29,001 nucleotides of DNA from Bacteroidota bacterium (GCA_023432805.1 JAEYUG010000107.1:1-29001), one strand, 5' to 3'; positions 1 to 8,614 are shown, counted from the stretch's first letter. Notes: a model not told the origin generated them from the sequence alone. Program-made: numbers and translations.

Positions 1-1224
1 GTCCACCCCTTCTACCGCATCTACTTCCACGACCGCAGCTTCTTCGAGTACAACAACGACCAGGCGTTCATCGAGGAGAACATCCGCAAGTTCAATCCCG
101 ACGATGTACCAGGCTATCGCACCTTCATGGCCAACACAAAGCCCATCTTCGAGAAGGGGTTTGTCGAACTCGCCGCCGCGCCCTTCCTGACCATCGGCAG
201 CATGCTCAAGGTCGTGCCCGACCTCCTGCGCCTCGGTTCGCACAAGAGCGTCTACGCGTATGTCTCAAAGTACATATCGGATCCGAAACTCCGCATGGTG
301 TTCACCTTTCATCCCCTGCTCGTCGGGGGCAATCCCTTCCACACCACCTCGATCTATGCCATGATCCACTACCTTGAGAAGGAATGGGGCGTGCACTATG
401 CAATGGGAGGAACCGGTGCCGTCGTGAAGGCGCTCTCCACGCTGTTCGAGGAGGAGGGAGGAACGCTGCAGCTGAATGCGGAGGTCGACCACATCACTGT
501 CCGCAACCGCCGTGCGGAAGCCGTGCATCTGAAGGATGGACGGACGCTCCCCGCCGACATCGTCGTGTCGAACGCAGACTATGCGAACACCTATCTCAAG
601 CTCATCGATGCATCCGAGCGCAGGCGCAACAGCGACCGCGCCGTGAAGGCCAAACGCTACGCGATGTCGCTCTTCGTCATCTACTTCGGCACGAAGAAAC
701 AGTACCCCGATCTGGCGCATCACAGCATCATCCTCAGCGAGCGCTATCGTGAACTGCTCGACGACATCTTCCGGAAGAAGGTGCTGGCAGAGGATTTCTC
801 CCTGTACCTGCATCGTCCCACCGCGACCGATCCCTCCATCGCACCCGAGGGACATGACGCCTTCTACGTGCTCGCTCCCGTGCCGAACAATCTGTCGGGC
901 ATTGACTGGTCGGTGCGGGCGACGGAGTACCGTGACCGGATTCTCGCCTTCCTCGAGCAGCACTATCTGCCCGGACTGCGCGAGAACCTCGTGACCGTCA
1001 GCCATTTCACACCCGACGATTTCGAGCACCGGCTCAACAGCCACCTTGGATCCGCCTTCAGCGTCGAACCCGTGTTGACACAGAGCGCGTGGTTTCGTCC
1101 CCACAACCGCAGCGAGGATGTCGACAACCTCTATCTCGTGGGTGCGGGCACGCATCCGGGGGCGGGACTCCCGGGTGTGCTCTCCTCGTCGAAGATCGTC
1201 GCCGATCTCATCGCGAAGGGCTGA
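1..1224 (+). CDS. crtI: CrtI-type carotenoid/phytoene desaturase, 5' end missing
   Basis: FAD-dependent desaturase or isomerase of the carotenoid pathway, presumably acting on phytoene or a related polyene at the membrane. The frame is open from base 1, so the gene starts left of the window; 407 residues are visible. CrtI proteins are usually about 490-510 residues, so about 90 N-terminal residues, including the dinucleotide-binding GxGxxG, are missing. The C-terminus carries the family signature LYLVGAGTHPGAGLPGV followed by SSKIVADLI, the FAD-contacting end of CrtI/CrtN/CrtD-type enzymes. An internal stretch with YAMGGTGAVVKAL also fits the family. The ATG at 127 is internal, not the start. 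The gene converges on comEC with a gap of 51 bases and no obvious terminator. Which polyene is the substrate (CrtI, CrtN, CrtD, CrtO-like) cannot be decided from this fragment. Confidence 0.88.
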   Translation, partial: VHPFYRIYFHDRSFFEYNNDQAFIEENIRKFNPDDVPGYRTFMANTKPIFEKGFVELAAAPFLTIGSMLKVVPDLLRLGSHKSVYAYVSKYISDPKLRMVFTFHPLLVGGNPFHTTSIYAMIHYLEKEWGVHYAMGGTGAVVKALSTLFEEEGGTLQLNAEVDHITVRNRRAEAVHLKDGRTLPADIVVSNADYANTYLKLIDASERRRNSDRAVKAKRYAMSLFVIYFGTKKQYPDLAHHSIILSERYRELLDDIFRKKVLAEDFSLYLHRPTATDPSIAPEGHDAFYVLAPVPNNLSGIDWSVRATEYRDRILAFLEQHYLPGLRENLVTVSHFTPDDFEHRLNSHLGSAFSVEPVLTQSAWFRPHNRSEDVDNLYLVGAGTHPGAGLPGVLSSSKIVADLIAKG

Positions 1225-1275
1225 CACCTAGGCTTGAGTTCCGGCGAGGCATGGGAGGCCCCGTCCGAACCAGGC

Positions 1276-3726
1276 CTACCACCACGCACGTGGAGTCACA
1301 CGCTGGCCATCGCTGACGAGCACGACCGCTCCACCGATATCCGTGCGCAGCACGCGGGCGCGCCCGGTACGCAGTCTGTCGAGAAGTTTCGGAGCAGGAT
1401 GTCCGAATCTATTCAGTCGTCCGCAGCTGATCACGGCGATGTCGGGCTGCACGAGGCGGAGAAACTCCGGAGCCGTGCTCGACGCACTGCCGTGATGTCC
1501 GACTTTCAACACATCCGCCTGCAACAGCGTCCCCCACCGGTCGACGAGATAGCGTTCCGCAGCATTGTCGGCATCCCCTGTGAGCAGCATCGACGTGCTG
1601 CCGTACTCGATGCGCAGGACGATCGACGAGGTGTTGGATGCTTCCGCACCGCCGTCGTCGGGTGAGGGACCCAGTACGCGCACGCGCACCGCGGGATCCA
1701 GATCGATCCGTGCGCCGGCACGAACATCCTCCATCACACATCCTGCTGCACGCACGGCGCTGTCGGTGCGCACGGCATCGACATCCGTATCCCAGCGGAG
1801 AGCGCGCAGCACGCGTCCCGTCTCGACGCGGTGCAGCACGGCGGTGGCTCCTCCGATATGGTCGTTGTCCGGATGCGTCAACACGAGTGCGTCGATGCGT
1901 GCAATGCCACGCGCGCGGAGATACGGCACGATGGTGCGTTCGCCCGCATCGAATGACTCCGTACGCTGACCGGCATCCACCAGCATGACCGCGCCGTTCG
2001 GGAACTCCACGAGCGTCGCATCACCCTGCCCGACATCGATGAAGGTGACGCGCAGATCGCTGCGCTCGTCATCAGCGCGCAGAATCGGGACCCAGACGAC
2101 GACGGCGATCACGGCCACCGCCGCGGTCGCGCCTTTCCAGCGCAGGCGGCCCGGTGCGGCGAACAGGTACACGATGAGTGCGGCGTACGCAACGACGGTC
2201 CAGATGGGGAGTTCGGGGATGGCGAGTACGGCCCCGGGCAGGGACGCGAAGACGCGGGAGCTCTCGACGATGCCGAGCATGCAGAGATCGGAAACGGCGG
2301 CCAGTTCGCGAGCGGGGAAGCTGCCCGCCGCGCTGAGCACGATCGCAGGGAAGCCGGTCGCCATCGCGATGAAGATGAGCGGAACGGCGATCAGGTTCGC
2401 GACGAACGACACGAGCGAGAAGGTGCCGAACAGTGCGGCGATGATCGGGAAGGTGCCGGCCTGAGCCGCAGCGGTCATCGACAGCACTGTGACCGGTTCG
2501 CGGAACCAGGCGCGGGACCAGAGCCGCGGCACTGTCCGCGAACAGTATGCGGTCATGCGTGGATGCAACCAGACAAGTGCGAGCACTGCAGAGAACGAGA
2601 GCTGGAATCCAGCGTTGAACAGCGATGCAGGGGAGGCGAGCAGAATGGCGATGGCAGCTACCGAGAGCGTGTTGATGGGATCGGTCGTGCGTTGCAGACC
2701 GGCACCGATCAGGAAGACCGCGGCCATCACGACCGCCCGCGAGACCGGGGGCGCGAGTCCCGTCAGCAGCCCGTATCCCCCGAGCAGCAGGAGGGCGACG
2801 CCTGCGCGCCATGCGTACGGCAGGCGTCCGAGCGGCACCCAGACGAGCACGAGCAGGATGGCGAGGTGTCCGCCAGACACTGCGATGACATGAATCACCC
2901 CTGCATCACGGAATGCGCTCATGAGATCCTCATCGACACGTCCCTGTTCACCAAGGACGAGCGCATCCATCAGATCCACATGCGCGTCCGGGTACAGCAT
3001 GCGGATGCGGGTACGCACCCACCCGCGGGCATCCTCGACTGCATCGGAGATGATCGAGGGCGATGCGTCGCGATCGATCACGCGCAGGCGGCTCCCTGCA
3101 CTCACGCCGAGGGTCGTGGTCATGCCCTTGCGCACGAGCCAGTCGCGGAAGTCGAATCCGGCTGGATTGCGGGCGGGTCGTGCCGAGCGCAGGGATCCCT
3201 CCGCGATGACGACATCACCGCGCCGGACGGGCACGAGTGTGTCTGCGGCATCGAACGCACTGCGCGCGTAGTAGACCTGCGTACGTGCGCGGACCGCATG
3301 GTGAGTCCCGTTCTGTACGAGTGTATCGATGTCGAGTACGAAGGCGACGCGATCCTGTTTGACCGTGGGATGTTCGGCTACCACACCTCGGACGTACACG
3401 CGTTCGCGCATGTCCGCAAACGGCAGCAACGCGATGTCGACCTCCTCGAGCGCGCGTGCCGCCAGGAACGCCCCGGTACATGCCGCAAGCGCGGCGAGCG
3501 CGACGGCGAGCGCGCAACGCAGCGCTGGTTCTGCAGGCGGCTTCCGCACGAGGATGCGTGGTTGCAGGATGCGCAGGATGAGGGCAGCCGTTCCCACCGT
3601 GAGCGCAGGCAGAAGCACCGAGTGGGAGGATGGCGCGAGGGCATCCCCCGTCAGGATGCCTCCGGCCAGGCACAGCGCGTAGCGTACCGCGGGAAGCTTC
3701 AGTGCATGGATGAGCGAGTGTTGCAT
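1276..3726 (-). CDS. comEC: ComEC/Rec2-type DNA uptake channel with metallo-beta-lactamase domain
   Basis: 816 residues, usual for a full-length ComEC. The N-terminal third holds hydrophobic helices and a soluble OB-like region (DUF4131 type). The Competence domain follows with multiple membrane segments and the motifs VSGGHLAILLVL (around the family's SGLH site, here SGGH) and LSFSAVLAL. The C-terminal metallo-beta-lactamase domain has the metal motif THPDNDHIGG at residues 617-626 and GHHGS with H744/H745. The known role is transport of single-stranded DNA across the inner membrane during transformation; the MBL domain is a proposed nuclease. The start is supported by a GGAGGG ribosome binding site 6 bases upstream of ATG. 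It is the last gene of a four-gene minus-strand group, 18 bases after the metalloenzyme gene. No other competence gene is visible in the window. Confidence 0.95.
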   Translation of the reverse strand: MQHSLIHALKLPAVRYALCLAGGILTGDALAPSSHSVLLPALTVGTAALILRILQPRILVRKPPAEPALRCALAVALAALAACTGAFLAARALEEVDIALLPFADMRERVYVRGVVAEHPTVKQDRVAFVLDIDTLVQNGTHHAVRARTQVYYARSAFDAADTLVPVRRGDVVIAEGSLRSARPARNPAGFDFRDWLVRKGMTTTLGVSAGSRLRVIDRDASPSIISDAVEDARGWVRTRIRMLYPDAHVDLMDALVLGEQGRVDEDLMSAFRDAGVIHVIAVSGGHLAILLVLVWVPLGRLPYAWRAGVALLLLGGYGLLTGLAPPVSRAVVMAAVFLIGAGLQRTTDPINTLSVAAIAILLASPASLFNAGFQLSFSAVLALVWLHPRMTAYCSRTVPRLWSRAWFREPVTVLSMTAAAQAGTFPIIAALFGTFSLVSFVANLIAVPLIFIAMATGFPAIVLSAAGSFPARELAAVSDLCMLGIVESSRVFASLPGAVLAIPELPIWTVVAYAALIVYLFAAPGRLRWKGATAAVAVIAVVVWVPILRADDERSDLRVTFIDVGQGDATLVEFPNGAVMLVDAGQRTESFDAGERTIVPYLRARGIARIDALVLTHPDNDHIGGATAVLHRVETGRVLRALRWDTDVDAVRTDSAVRAAGCVMEDVRAGARIDLDPAVRVRVLGPSPDDGGAEASNTSSIVLRIEYGSTSMLLTGDADNAAERYLVDRWGTLLQADVLKVGHHGSASSTAPEFLRLVQPDIAVISCGRLNRFGHPAPKLLDRLRTGRARVLRTDIGGAVVLVSDGQRVTPRAWW

Positions 3727-3744
3727 CGGATCCCTCCGGGCTCG

Positions 3745-4734
3745 TCAATAGGACGTGCGGGCGAGGAATCTACGAATCGCGGGAGTGAGATGCGAGATGC
3801 TGGTGATCGAGCGCGCGGCGGCATGGCGCGCAGTACCGAAGATGAGAACGGGGACGGGATTCCGCGTATGGGTCTTCGTTGCGAGATCCTCGAGATTGCC
3901 GTGATCGGACGTGACGATGATCAGCGTCCGATCGAGATCGACGTGCGTGACCGCGCCGCGCAACAGGGCATCGACATCCCAGAGTACATGCGCTGCTGCG
4001 GCATGGTCGCGCTCGTGCCCGACCAGATCGGTCTGGAAGTACTCGAAGAGTGTGAAACGGTTGCGCATGGTGATGCGTGCAAGATTGCGGCCCGCCTCGA
4101 AGGGCGTCACAACCGGCGCGTCGGGATGCCCGATCTCACGCCAGCGCGCTGCGGTGATGTCGGTCGAGACGGCGTCGCCACGGTGCAACGCCTCAATGGT
4201 ACGGAAGCGCACCCGCTCGTGCAGTGCCATCATCATGCCCGCGACCATGCGACGACGGGGACCCTCCAGATAGTCGAAGAAGCGCTGCGGGAACGCATTT
4301 GCCAATGCGAGTTTCGCATCCGGAACTCCTGCATGCTTGAGCTGCCGGAAGATGCTGTGCTCTTCGATGACGGGTTTGAGGGAGGAATACACGTAGGGCC
4401 CGAAATGCCGGCCGATCAGGCGCGCGGCATTGCTGCCCGTGTACAGGCTGGTTTGACCGGTGCCGCTCTGCGGAAGTCCCGCAACGCCGAGACGGGCATC
4501 TGCGGGTATGCACAGGGCAAGGGGTCCGTCAACTTCCCGGTTGCGCAGCGAGGGCAGGGTGCCCAGGGCCTCGCGGAGAAACGGCAGCGGCGCGGCAAAG
4601 AAGGGATTGCGGCGCGCATCGCGCACACCGATGCCCACGCCATCGAGAAACACGAGCAGCACATGCTCGACGTGTGCGAGTGCCGCGTCGTCTGCACGCA
4701 CGTTTGCATCGGTTCGCGTGAAGGCAGGTCTCAT
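3745..4734 (-). CDS. iPGM/phosphopentomutase-like alkaline phosphatase superfamily metalloenzyme, substrate unknown
   Basis: 329 residues. The sequence shows a full set of two-metal ligands of the PF01676 metalloenzyme family: D31 in FLDGVGIG, D236 and H240 in TDLVGHERD (compare DMVGH in phosphopentomutase), D277-H278 in TSDHGN, and H289 in THTRNPVP, which closely matches phosphoglycerate mutase. The nucleophile region reads LPQSGTGQTSLYTG (residues 88-100), in place of the iPGM GNSEVGH or the phosphopentomutase TTGH motif, so the nucleophile is probably a Ser or Thr here. The protein is much shorter than iPGM (about 510) and shorter than phosphopentomutase (about 400). The cap between residues 100 and 225 is short. 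No signal peptide is seen, so it is likely cytoplasmic. Its ATG overlaps the dtd stop (ATGA), implying translational coupling. The family and metals are clear; the substrate is not. Confidence 0.8.
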   Translation of the reverse strand: MRPAFTRTDANVRADDAALAHVEHVLLVFLDGVGIGVRDARRNPFFAAPLPFLREALGTLPSLRNREVDGPLALCIPADARLGVAGLPQSGTGQTSLYTGSNAARLIGRHFGPYVYSSLKPVIEEHSIFRQLKHAGVPDAKLALANAFPQRFFDYLEGPRRRMVAGMMMALHERVRFRTIEALHRGDAVSTDITAARWREIGHPDAPVVTPFEAGRNLARITMRNRFTLFEYFQTDLVGHERDHAAAAHVLWDVDALLRGAVTHVDLDRTLIIVTSDHGNLEDLATKTHTRNPVPVLIFGTARHAAARSITSISHLTPAIRRFLARTSY

Positions 4735-5192
4735 GCCGCGTACTCGTTCCTGCTCTGCAGCAGTACGGTGACGGGACCGTCGTTGACGAGTGCGACGCGC
4801 ATCATTGCGCGAAACACACCGGTGGCGACACGCGCCATCCCGAGCAGGGCGCGCAGTTCGGCAACATATCGTTCGTAGAGCTGTTCGGCCCGTGCAGGCG
4901 GTGCTGCGCGCACGTAACTGGGACGGTTCCCCTTGCGTGTGTCGGCATGCAGCGTGAACTGCGAGACGACGAGCAGCGATCCCGTGACGTCGTCGACCGA
5001 TCGATTCATCTTCCCCTCATCGTCATTGAAGATGCGAAGCGCGGCGGTACGGGAGGCGAGATGGATGGCATCCTCTGCGGTGTCGTCGTCTCGCACGCCA
5101 AGCAGGACGAGGAGTCCCGCACCGATTGCCCCGGTCACCTCGCCGTCGACGGTGACGGAGGCTTCCGCAACGCGCTGGATCAGGGCGCGCAT
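4731..5192 (-). CDS. dtd: D-aminoacyl-tRNA deacylase (Dtd)
   Basis: 153 residues, normal length for the family. The two signature motifs are present: SQFTL in VVSQFTLHADTRKGNRPSY, and NDGPVT near the C-terminus, which together build the dimer-interface active site and the cross-subunit Gly-Pro chiral filter. The enzyme hydrolyses D-amino acids (and glycine mischarged on tRNA-Ala) from tRNA in the cytoplasm. The stretch usually read as VFGAMM or FGADM is VFRAMM here, a Gly-to-Arg change just before the NDGPVT strand. It follows the HD-hydrolase gene by 19 bases and its TGA overlaps the ATG of the metalloenzyme gene, so it lies in the middle of the operon. No strong Shine-Dalgarno is seen before the ATG. 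Confidence 0.95.
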   Translation of the reverse strand: MRALIQRVAEASVTVDGEVTGAIGAGLLVLLGVRDDDTAEDAIHLASRTAALRIFNDDEGKMNRSVDDVTGSLLVVSQFTLHADTRKGNRPSYVRAAPPARAEQLYERYVAELRALLGMARVATGVFRAMMRVALVNDGPVTVLLQSRNEYAA

Positions 5193-5211
5193 GTTCGTGA
5201 GCGCCGGTGCG

Positions 5212-5829
5212 TCATCCGAGAAGCTTTCCCTTGACCTTGTTCATTTCGTCGACCAGATGCAGGAGCATGGGGTTCTGCTCGTGGATGGCCATCGGGTAGT
5301 AGAGTGCGACGGTCTCCTCGAGGTATCGGAAGGGATTGCGCTTGACGCCGAATTCGAGGCAGCGGAAATTGTCGAGTCGTTCGGCGAACTTGATGACCTT
5401 GCAGTCGATGCTCGCATACGACATGCGTTCGATGTACTGCTGGTCTTCCTGTTCACGGGGCACGCCCATGAGTCGGATGTTCTTGGTAAGCACCTCCACG
5501 ATGTAGGAGACGTAGGCACCGAAGTTGAACTTGACCACCTCCGCGGTGATGATGTCACTGTCTTCGAGCACGTCGTGCAGCCAGGCGGCAGCGATGACGT
5601 CGGCGTTGTAATACTCGAGTTCGTGAATGAGAATGCGCACCACGCGGCTGATGTGCCAGAAGTAGGGTGTGGCATCGCTCCGGAATTGGAATTCGTGCAC
5701 ACTCGCGGCCATGTCGTAGGCACCGAGGACGGTCGTGAGTCCGACAGGATCGAGGTGATGCCGCACATCCGCGATCAGATCATCGCGCGTGTAGTACGTC
5801 TGGTTGTAGAGAGGGAGAGAAGTATCCAT
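5212..5829 (-). CDS. RelA/SpoT-type HD domain hydrolase, possible small alarmone hydrolase
   Basis: 205 residues consisting essentially of one HD domain of the SpoT/Mesh1 type. The order of motifs fits that family: AYDMAASVHEFQF then PYFWHISRVV (H59), the HDVLED motif (H85, D86, E89, D90) and KFAERLDNFR (residues 147-156), matching the KLADRLHNMR motif of SpoT. The aspartate usually found in LAD is glutamate (E150) here. There is no synthetase (RelA_SpoT) or TGS/ACT domain, so if active it would hydrolyse (p)ppGpp or a related nucleotide pyrophosphate and not make it. It is the first gene of the minus-strand group, just downstream of the terminator at 5869-5898. The ATG is chosen because no other Met lies nearby; upstream SD support is weak. 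Other phosphohydrolase activity is possible. Confidence 0.75.
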   Translation of the reverse strand: MDTSLPLYNQTYYTRDDLIADVRHHLDPVGLTTVLGAYDMAASVHEFQFRSDATPYFWHISRVVRILIHELEYYNADVIAAAWLHDVLEDSDIITAEVVKFNFGAYVSYIVEVLTKNIRLMGVPREQEDQQYIERMSYASIDCKVIKFAERLDNFRCLEFGVKRNPFRYLEETVALYYPMAIHEQNPMLLHLVDEMNKVKGKLLG

Positions 5830-5868
5830 GCCGTTCTGGCTCGAGTGAAGTCCGCCGCTTGCGGGCGT

Positions 5869-5898
5869 AAAACAAAGGATGCCCCGTGCGGGGCATCC
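5869..5898 (-). terminator. Rho-independent terminator downstream of the GH57-like gene
   Basis: A perfect 9-bp inverted repeat, GGATGCCCC and GGGGCATCC, surrounds a four-base loop (5877-5898). Read on the minus strand it is followed by TTTGTTTT (5876-5869). It lies 22 bases past the stop of the GH57-like gene and before the HD-hydrolase gene, so it should insulate the two transcription units. Confidence 0.88.
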
Positions 5899-5919
5899 TC
5901 GTTACACGCGATGGATGCG

Positions 5920-8484
5920 TTATTTCTTGAGCTGGCCGAAGATGTCGCTGATGGTCATCTTCTCGCCGGTGATAGTCACCTTGCGCCAGACATCGGGGAA
6001 GTCTTCAGAACCGTCCCACGTTCCCTGCCCGCCACTGTTGCTGTACTTGTAGAGCAGATCGCCTTCCTCGAGGTCAACGACGAGCGTCCATACGTTGTTG
6101 CCGAACACCTCGTCGCCGTTCTCGCCGTTGTCCCACATGCGCACCGTGTTGGGTTCCAGGTTTGCGAGCTCCTTGCGATTGCCGGCCACGAAGACGCTTG
6201 TGATGGCTTCACGGTCGTTGAGCTTGCAGAGGAAGGTCACACGCGTCATCTTCTTGGGACGGGTCCATTCGCTGATCGCGAGTCCCGCAGGTACGAAGGG
6301 CTTCACCACGTCATTGCTCACACCAGCCAGGGTTGCGGACTGATTGAGCATCGTGAGGAAGATCGATTCGTAGCTCTTGCCGTCGCGTTCGAGCACCGAT
6401 GTGGCGCCGAAGGCTTCGAACCAGTGAGGACTCGTTGCACCGCTGAAGAGCGCGTAGGCATTGCCGCCGAGGTTGTCGTAGAGTTCCGGACCCGTGACGG
6501 GTGCGACGCCCTTCATGCGCTCGCGCATCGTACGCACAAGATTCCATGCATCGTTGCTGCCCTTGCTGCCGATCCACGTCGTGAAGTTGCCGTCGATGCG
6601 CGAACCGGAACCAAGCTGCGAAATGGAGGGCATACCCGTCATGGGATGCGCGGGGATGCCGCGGTCGCGGTTGCCGAGCATGTACTCTGTGACCGTCGTC
6701 GAGACGATAGCGCGGTTGGCGTAGAGCGCGTTGAGCTTGCGGTAGAGTCCGTTGATGAATCCCTTGCCATCGGTGTCGCGCACGTAGTGCATCCACGCGT
6801 CGTCGTTGTCGATCACCACCGTCACCAGCGCATTCTCTTTCTCATTTTCCGGGGCGAAGGTCAGCAGTTGCTCGACAAAGTCATGTGCGGCGTTCTCCGC
6901 ATAATAATTGCGGTACACCCAGTTGACGCGATTGACGAGAAGCGCGTTCGAGAACACACCGACCACTTTCGCACCGTCGGTGGAGACCTGATAGGCCTTC
7001 GATACGTTCTGATCCGATGGCGAACTGCGCTGCAGCACCGTCTCGTGCGCGGTGAACCACTCGATACCGTTCCTGGCGAGCACGGGGACCACTGCAGCCG
7101 ACATCGCACCGTAGGGCGGCACATAGCCGGTCGGGGTCACATTGAAATATTTCTGATACGCGGCCATTGCCATCTTGATCTGCGCGTCGGCGTCGTCTGC
7201 GTGTGCGTACGTTGCCGGCAGCACGGCCGTGGCATCCGTCTCGCGTGCGACATCGGAGTTGATCATCAGCGGCAGGACCGCATCGGCGAACGACGAAGCG
7301 GCCAGCTCGAGCTGACCCATGCGTGCACGCACATTGTACTTGACCTTCTCAAAGTTCGGGAGGATCGAGTACATGATGTGGTACGCAGATGCGACGATAC
7401 GGCCGCAGTCATCCTCAGTGATTTCGCGCTTGAGATAATACTTGCCGTCACTGCGGTACGAGATGATGTCCCGCAGATCCAATGCCAGATTGATGCGTGT
7501 CCCGGTCTGAATCAAGGGCACCTTGCGCTCGAAGAACTCCGTGTCGAAATGTCCGAAGATGCCGAAGAACTTCAGCGTGCGAAGCTCCTGCACGGTGAAG
7601 GTGGGATTACCCTTCGCATCCTTCCATTTTTCGTGGAGCCGCAAGAGCTCGGGGAAGCGGCTCATGCGCGCGGGCGACATCGTGAACGCATTCCATTCCT
7701 TCTTGTAGAGCCATGCCTTGTCCTCTTCTGTCAAGCGCTCGGCCGGAGTCAGGCAGGCGTCGATCCAGGGATCCGTCTTGCCCTTCATGCGGGCGAGGAA
7801 GCCGTTGACATCCATCGACGCCACCTTGTAGCGCCAGGTCTTGTTCTTCTTGACGAAGGGCTCGAGACGCTTGACGTAGATCTCCTGGATCTGCCAGAGC
7901 AGGGTCGGACTCAGGACGGCCGTTGCGTGCACATTCGGATACCGCTGGATCACATCCGCCATTTCGAAATAGTCGCGGGTGGCATGCATGCGCACGAACG
8001 GCGCCTCGATGCAGTCCTTTTTCGCGTCATAATAGAGCGGCAGATGATGCTTGAGCACGAGGTTCAGATACACCGTGCCGCCCTTCTTCTCGTAGGAGTC
8101 GTTCAGTGGCAAGCGGGTCGGATACCCCTCGGTCACGAGTTTGCTACCCGCGATTGTGAGCAGCGAATTGACGCGCGATCCGTCCACCAGCTCGTAAGAG
8201 AGAGGGTTGTTCGGATCGGCCAGCAGACGCGAGCCGTCGACGAGAAACGCATACTGGTACGAGCCCGGCAGAATGGGCACCGTCACGTTCCAGTTCCCTG
8301 ATTCAGTCTTCTTCATTGGTGTCGAAAGCGCCGACCAGCTGTTGAAGTCTCCGACCAGCGCAACGGAACTCGCAGTCGGGTTGTCGTAGACGAATCTGAT
8401 ACCATCGGGAACGACGCTGGGCTGGGCCTGTGTCTGCATGGACACGAGGGTCACCAGAACGAGCGGGAGGAGGAAGCGTTTCAT
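5920..8484 (-). CDS. Exported CBM48 - GH57-like - CBM20-like protein, catalytic residues apparently lost
   Basis: 854 residues from ATG 8484, chosen because it begins a signal peptide (MKRFLLPLVLVTLVSMQTQAQ) and has AGGAG five bases upstream; the open frame extends further 5' but that part is not protein-like. Residues 25-92 resemble a CBM48/AMPK-type glycogen-binding domain (VALVGDFNSW). Residues about 138-600 follow the GH57 amylopullulanase-type order: NLVLKHHLPLYY (142-152), MHATRDYFEMADV, GQLELAASS (390-398), GYVPPYGAMS (453-462), VVIDNDDAW (557-564). At the usual nucleophile Glu (W-P-x-E) there is Tyr458; the TDE that follows is AHE, and the usual WYGDDH is AFGATS. Residues about 745-835 look like a starch-binding CBM20-type domain. 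I infer a periplasmic or surface alpha-glucan binding protein, probably not a working hydrolase. No T9SS tail is seen. It is monocistronic. Confidence 0.75.
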   Translation of the reverse strand: MKRFLLPLVLVTLVSMQTQAQPSVVPDGIRFVYDNPTASSVALVGDFNSWSALSTPMKKTESGNWNVTVPILPGSYQYAFLVDGSRLLADPNNPLSYELVDGSRVNSLLTIAGSKLVTEGYPTRLPLNDSYEKKGGTVYLNLVLKHHLPLYYDAKKDCIEAPFVRMHATRDYFEMADVIQRYPNVHATAVLSPTLLWQIQEIYVKRLEPFVKKNKTWRYKVASMDVNGFLARMKGKTDPWIDACLTPAERLTEEDKAWLYKKEWNAFTMSPARMSRFPELLRLHEKWKDAKGNPTFTVQELRTLKFFGIFGHFDTEFFERKVPLIQTGTRINLALDLRDIISYRSDGKYYLKREITEDDCGRIVASAYHIMYSILPNFEKVKYNVRARMGQLELAASSFADAVLPLMINSDVARETDATAVLPATYAHADDADAQIKMAMAAYQKYFNVTPTGYVPPYGAMSAAVVPVLARNGIEWFTAHETVLQRSSPSDQNVSKAYQVSTDGAKVVGVFSNALLVNRVNWVYRNYYAENAAHDFVEQLLTFAPENEKENALVTVVIDNDDAWMHYVRDTDGKGFINGLYRKLNALYANRAIVSTTVTEYMLGNRDRGIPAHPMTGMPSISQLGSGSRIDGNFTTWIGSKGSNDAWNLVRTMRERMKGVAPVTGPELYDNLGGNAYALFSGATSPHWFEAFGATSVLERDGKSYESIFLTMLNQSATLAGVSNDVVKPFVPAGLAISEWTRPKKMTRVTFLCKLNDREAITSVFVAGNRKELANLEPNTVRMWDNGENGDEVFGNNVWTLVVDLEEGDLLYKYSNSGGQGTWDGSEDFPDVWRKVTITGEKMTISDIFGQLKK

Positions 8485-8544
8485 GACACTCCTGAGCGGA
8501 CGGGATTGAACTGGTTGGAGACGGCGGAAGGACGCCATATCAAC

Positions 8545-8575
8545 TGAAACTACGCCACAACAGGCTGAAATGCAA
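8545..8575 (-). promoter_or_regulatory. Possible Bacteroidota-type promoter for the GH57-like gene
   Basis: On the minus strand TTGC (8575-8572) is followed after 19 bases by TAGTTTCA (8552-8545), one to two mismatches from the Bacteroidota -33 TTTG / -7 TAnnTTTG pair. It lies about 60 bases upstream of the ATG at 8484, in the 133-base divergent region 8485-8617. Weak match; inference only. Confidence 0.3.
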
Positions 8576-8606
8576 CCAAAGGCGGCCGATTGAGCGCGCA
8601 GCTTCG

Positions 8607-8614
8607 TATGTTTG
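8607..8614 (+). promoter_or_regulatory. TAnnTTTG (-7) promoter element directly before the tilS operon
   Basis: TATGTTTG is an exact match to the Bacteroidota -7 consensus TAnnTTTG. It ends only three bases before the ATG at 8618, so transcription would begin at or next to the start codon and the mRNA would be leaderless or nearly so. There is no Shine-Dalgarno sequence in front of this ATG, which agrees. No convincing -33 TTTG is seen at the normal distance; TTGA at 8590-8593 is too close. Confidence 0.45.

Noticed and set aside
265..1227. 320-residue open frame on the minus strand
   Set aside because: Antisense to the carotenoid desaturase, whose C-terminal signature is unambiguous on the plus strand.
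2563..4878. 771-residue open frame on the plus strand
   Set aside because: Antisense to comEC and the metalloenzyme gene, rich in Arg/His/Glu without domain features; a shadow frame.
4933..8301. 1122-residue open frame on the plus strand
   Set aside because: It lies antisense to dtd, the HD hydrolase and the GH57-like gene. It is a product of G+C-rich third-position bias; its translation shows no fold-like hydrophobic pattern or known motif, while the minus-strand genes have clear family motifs.
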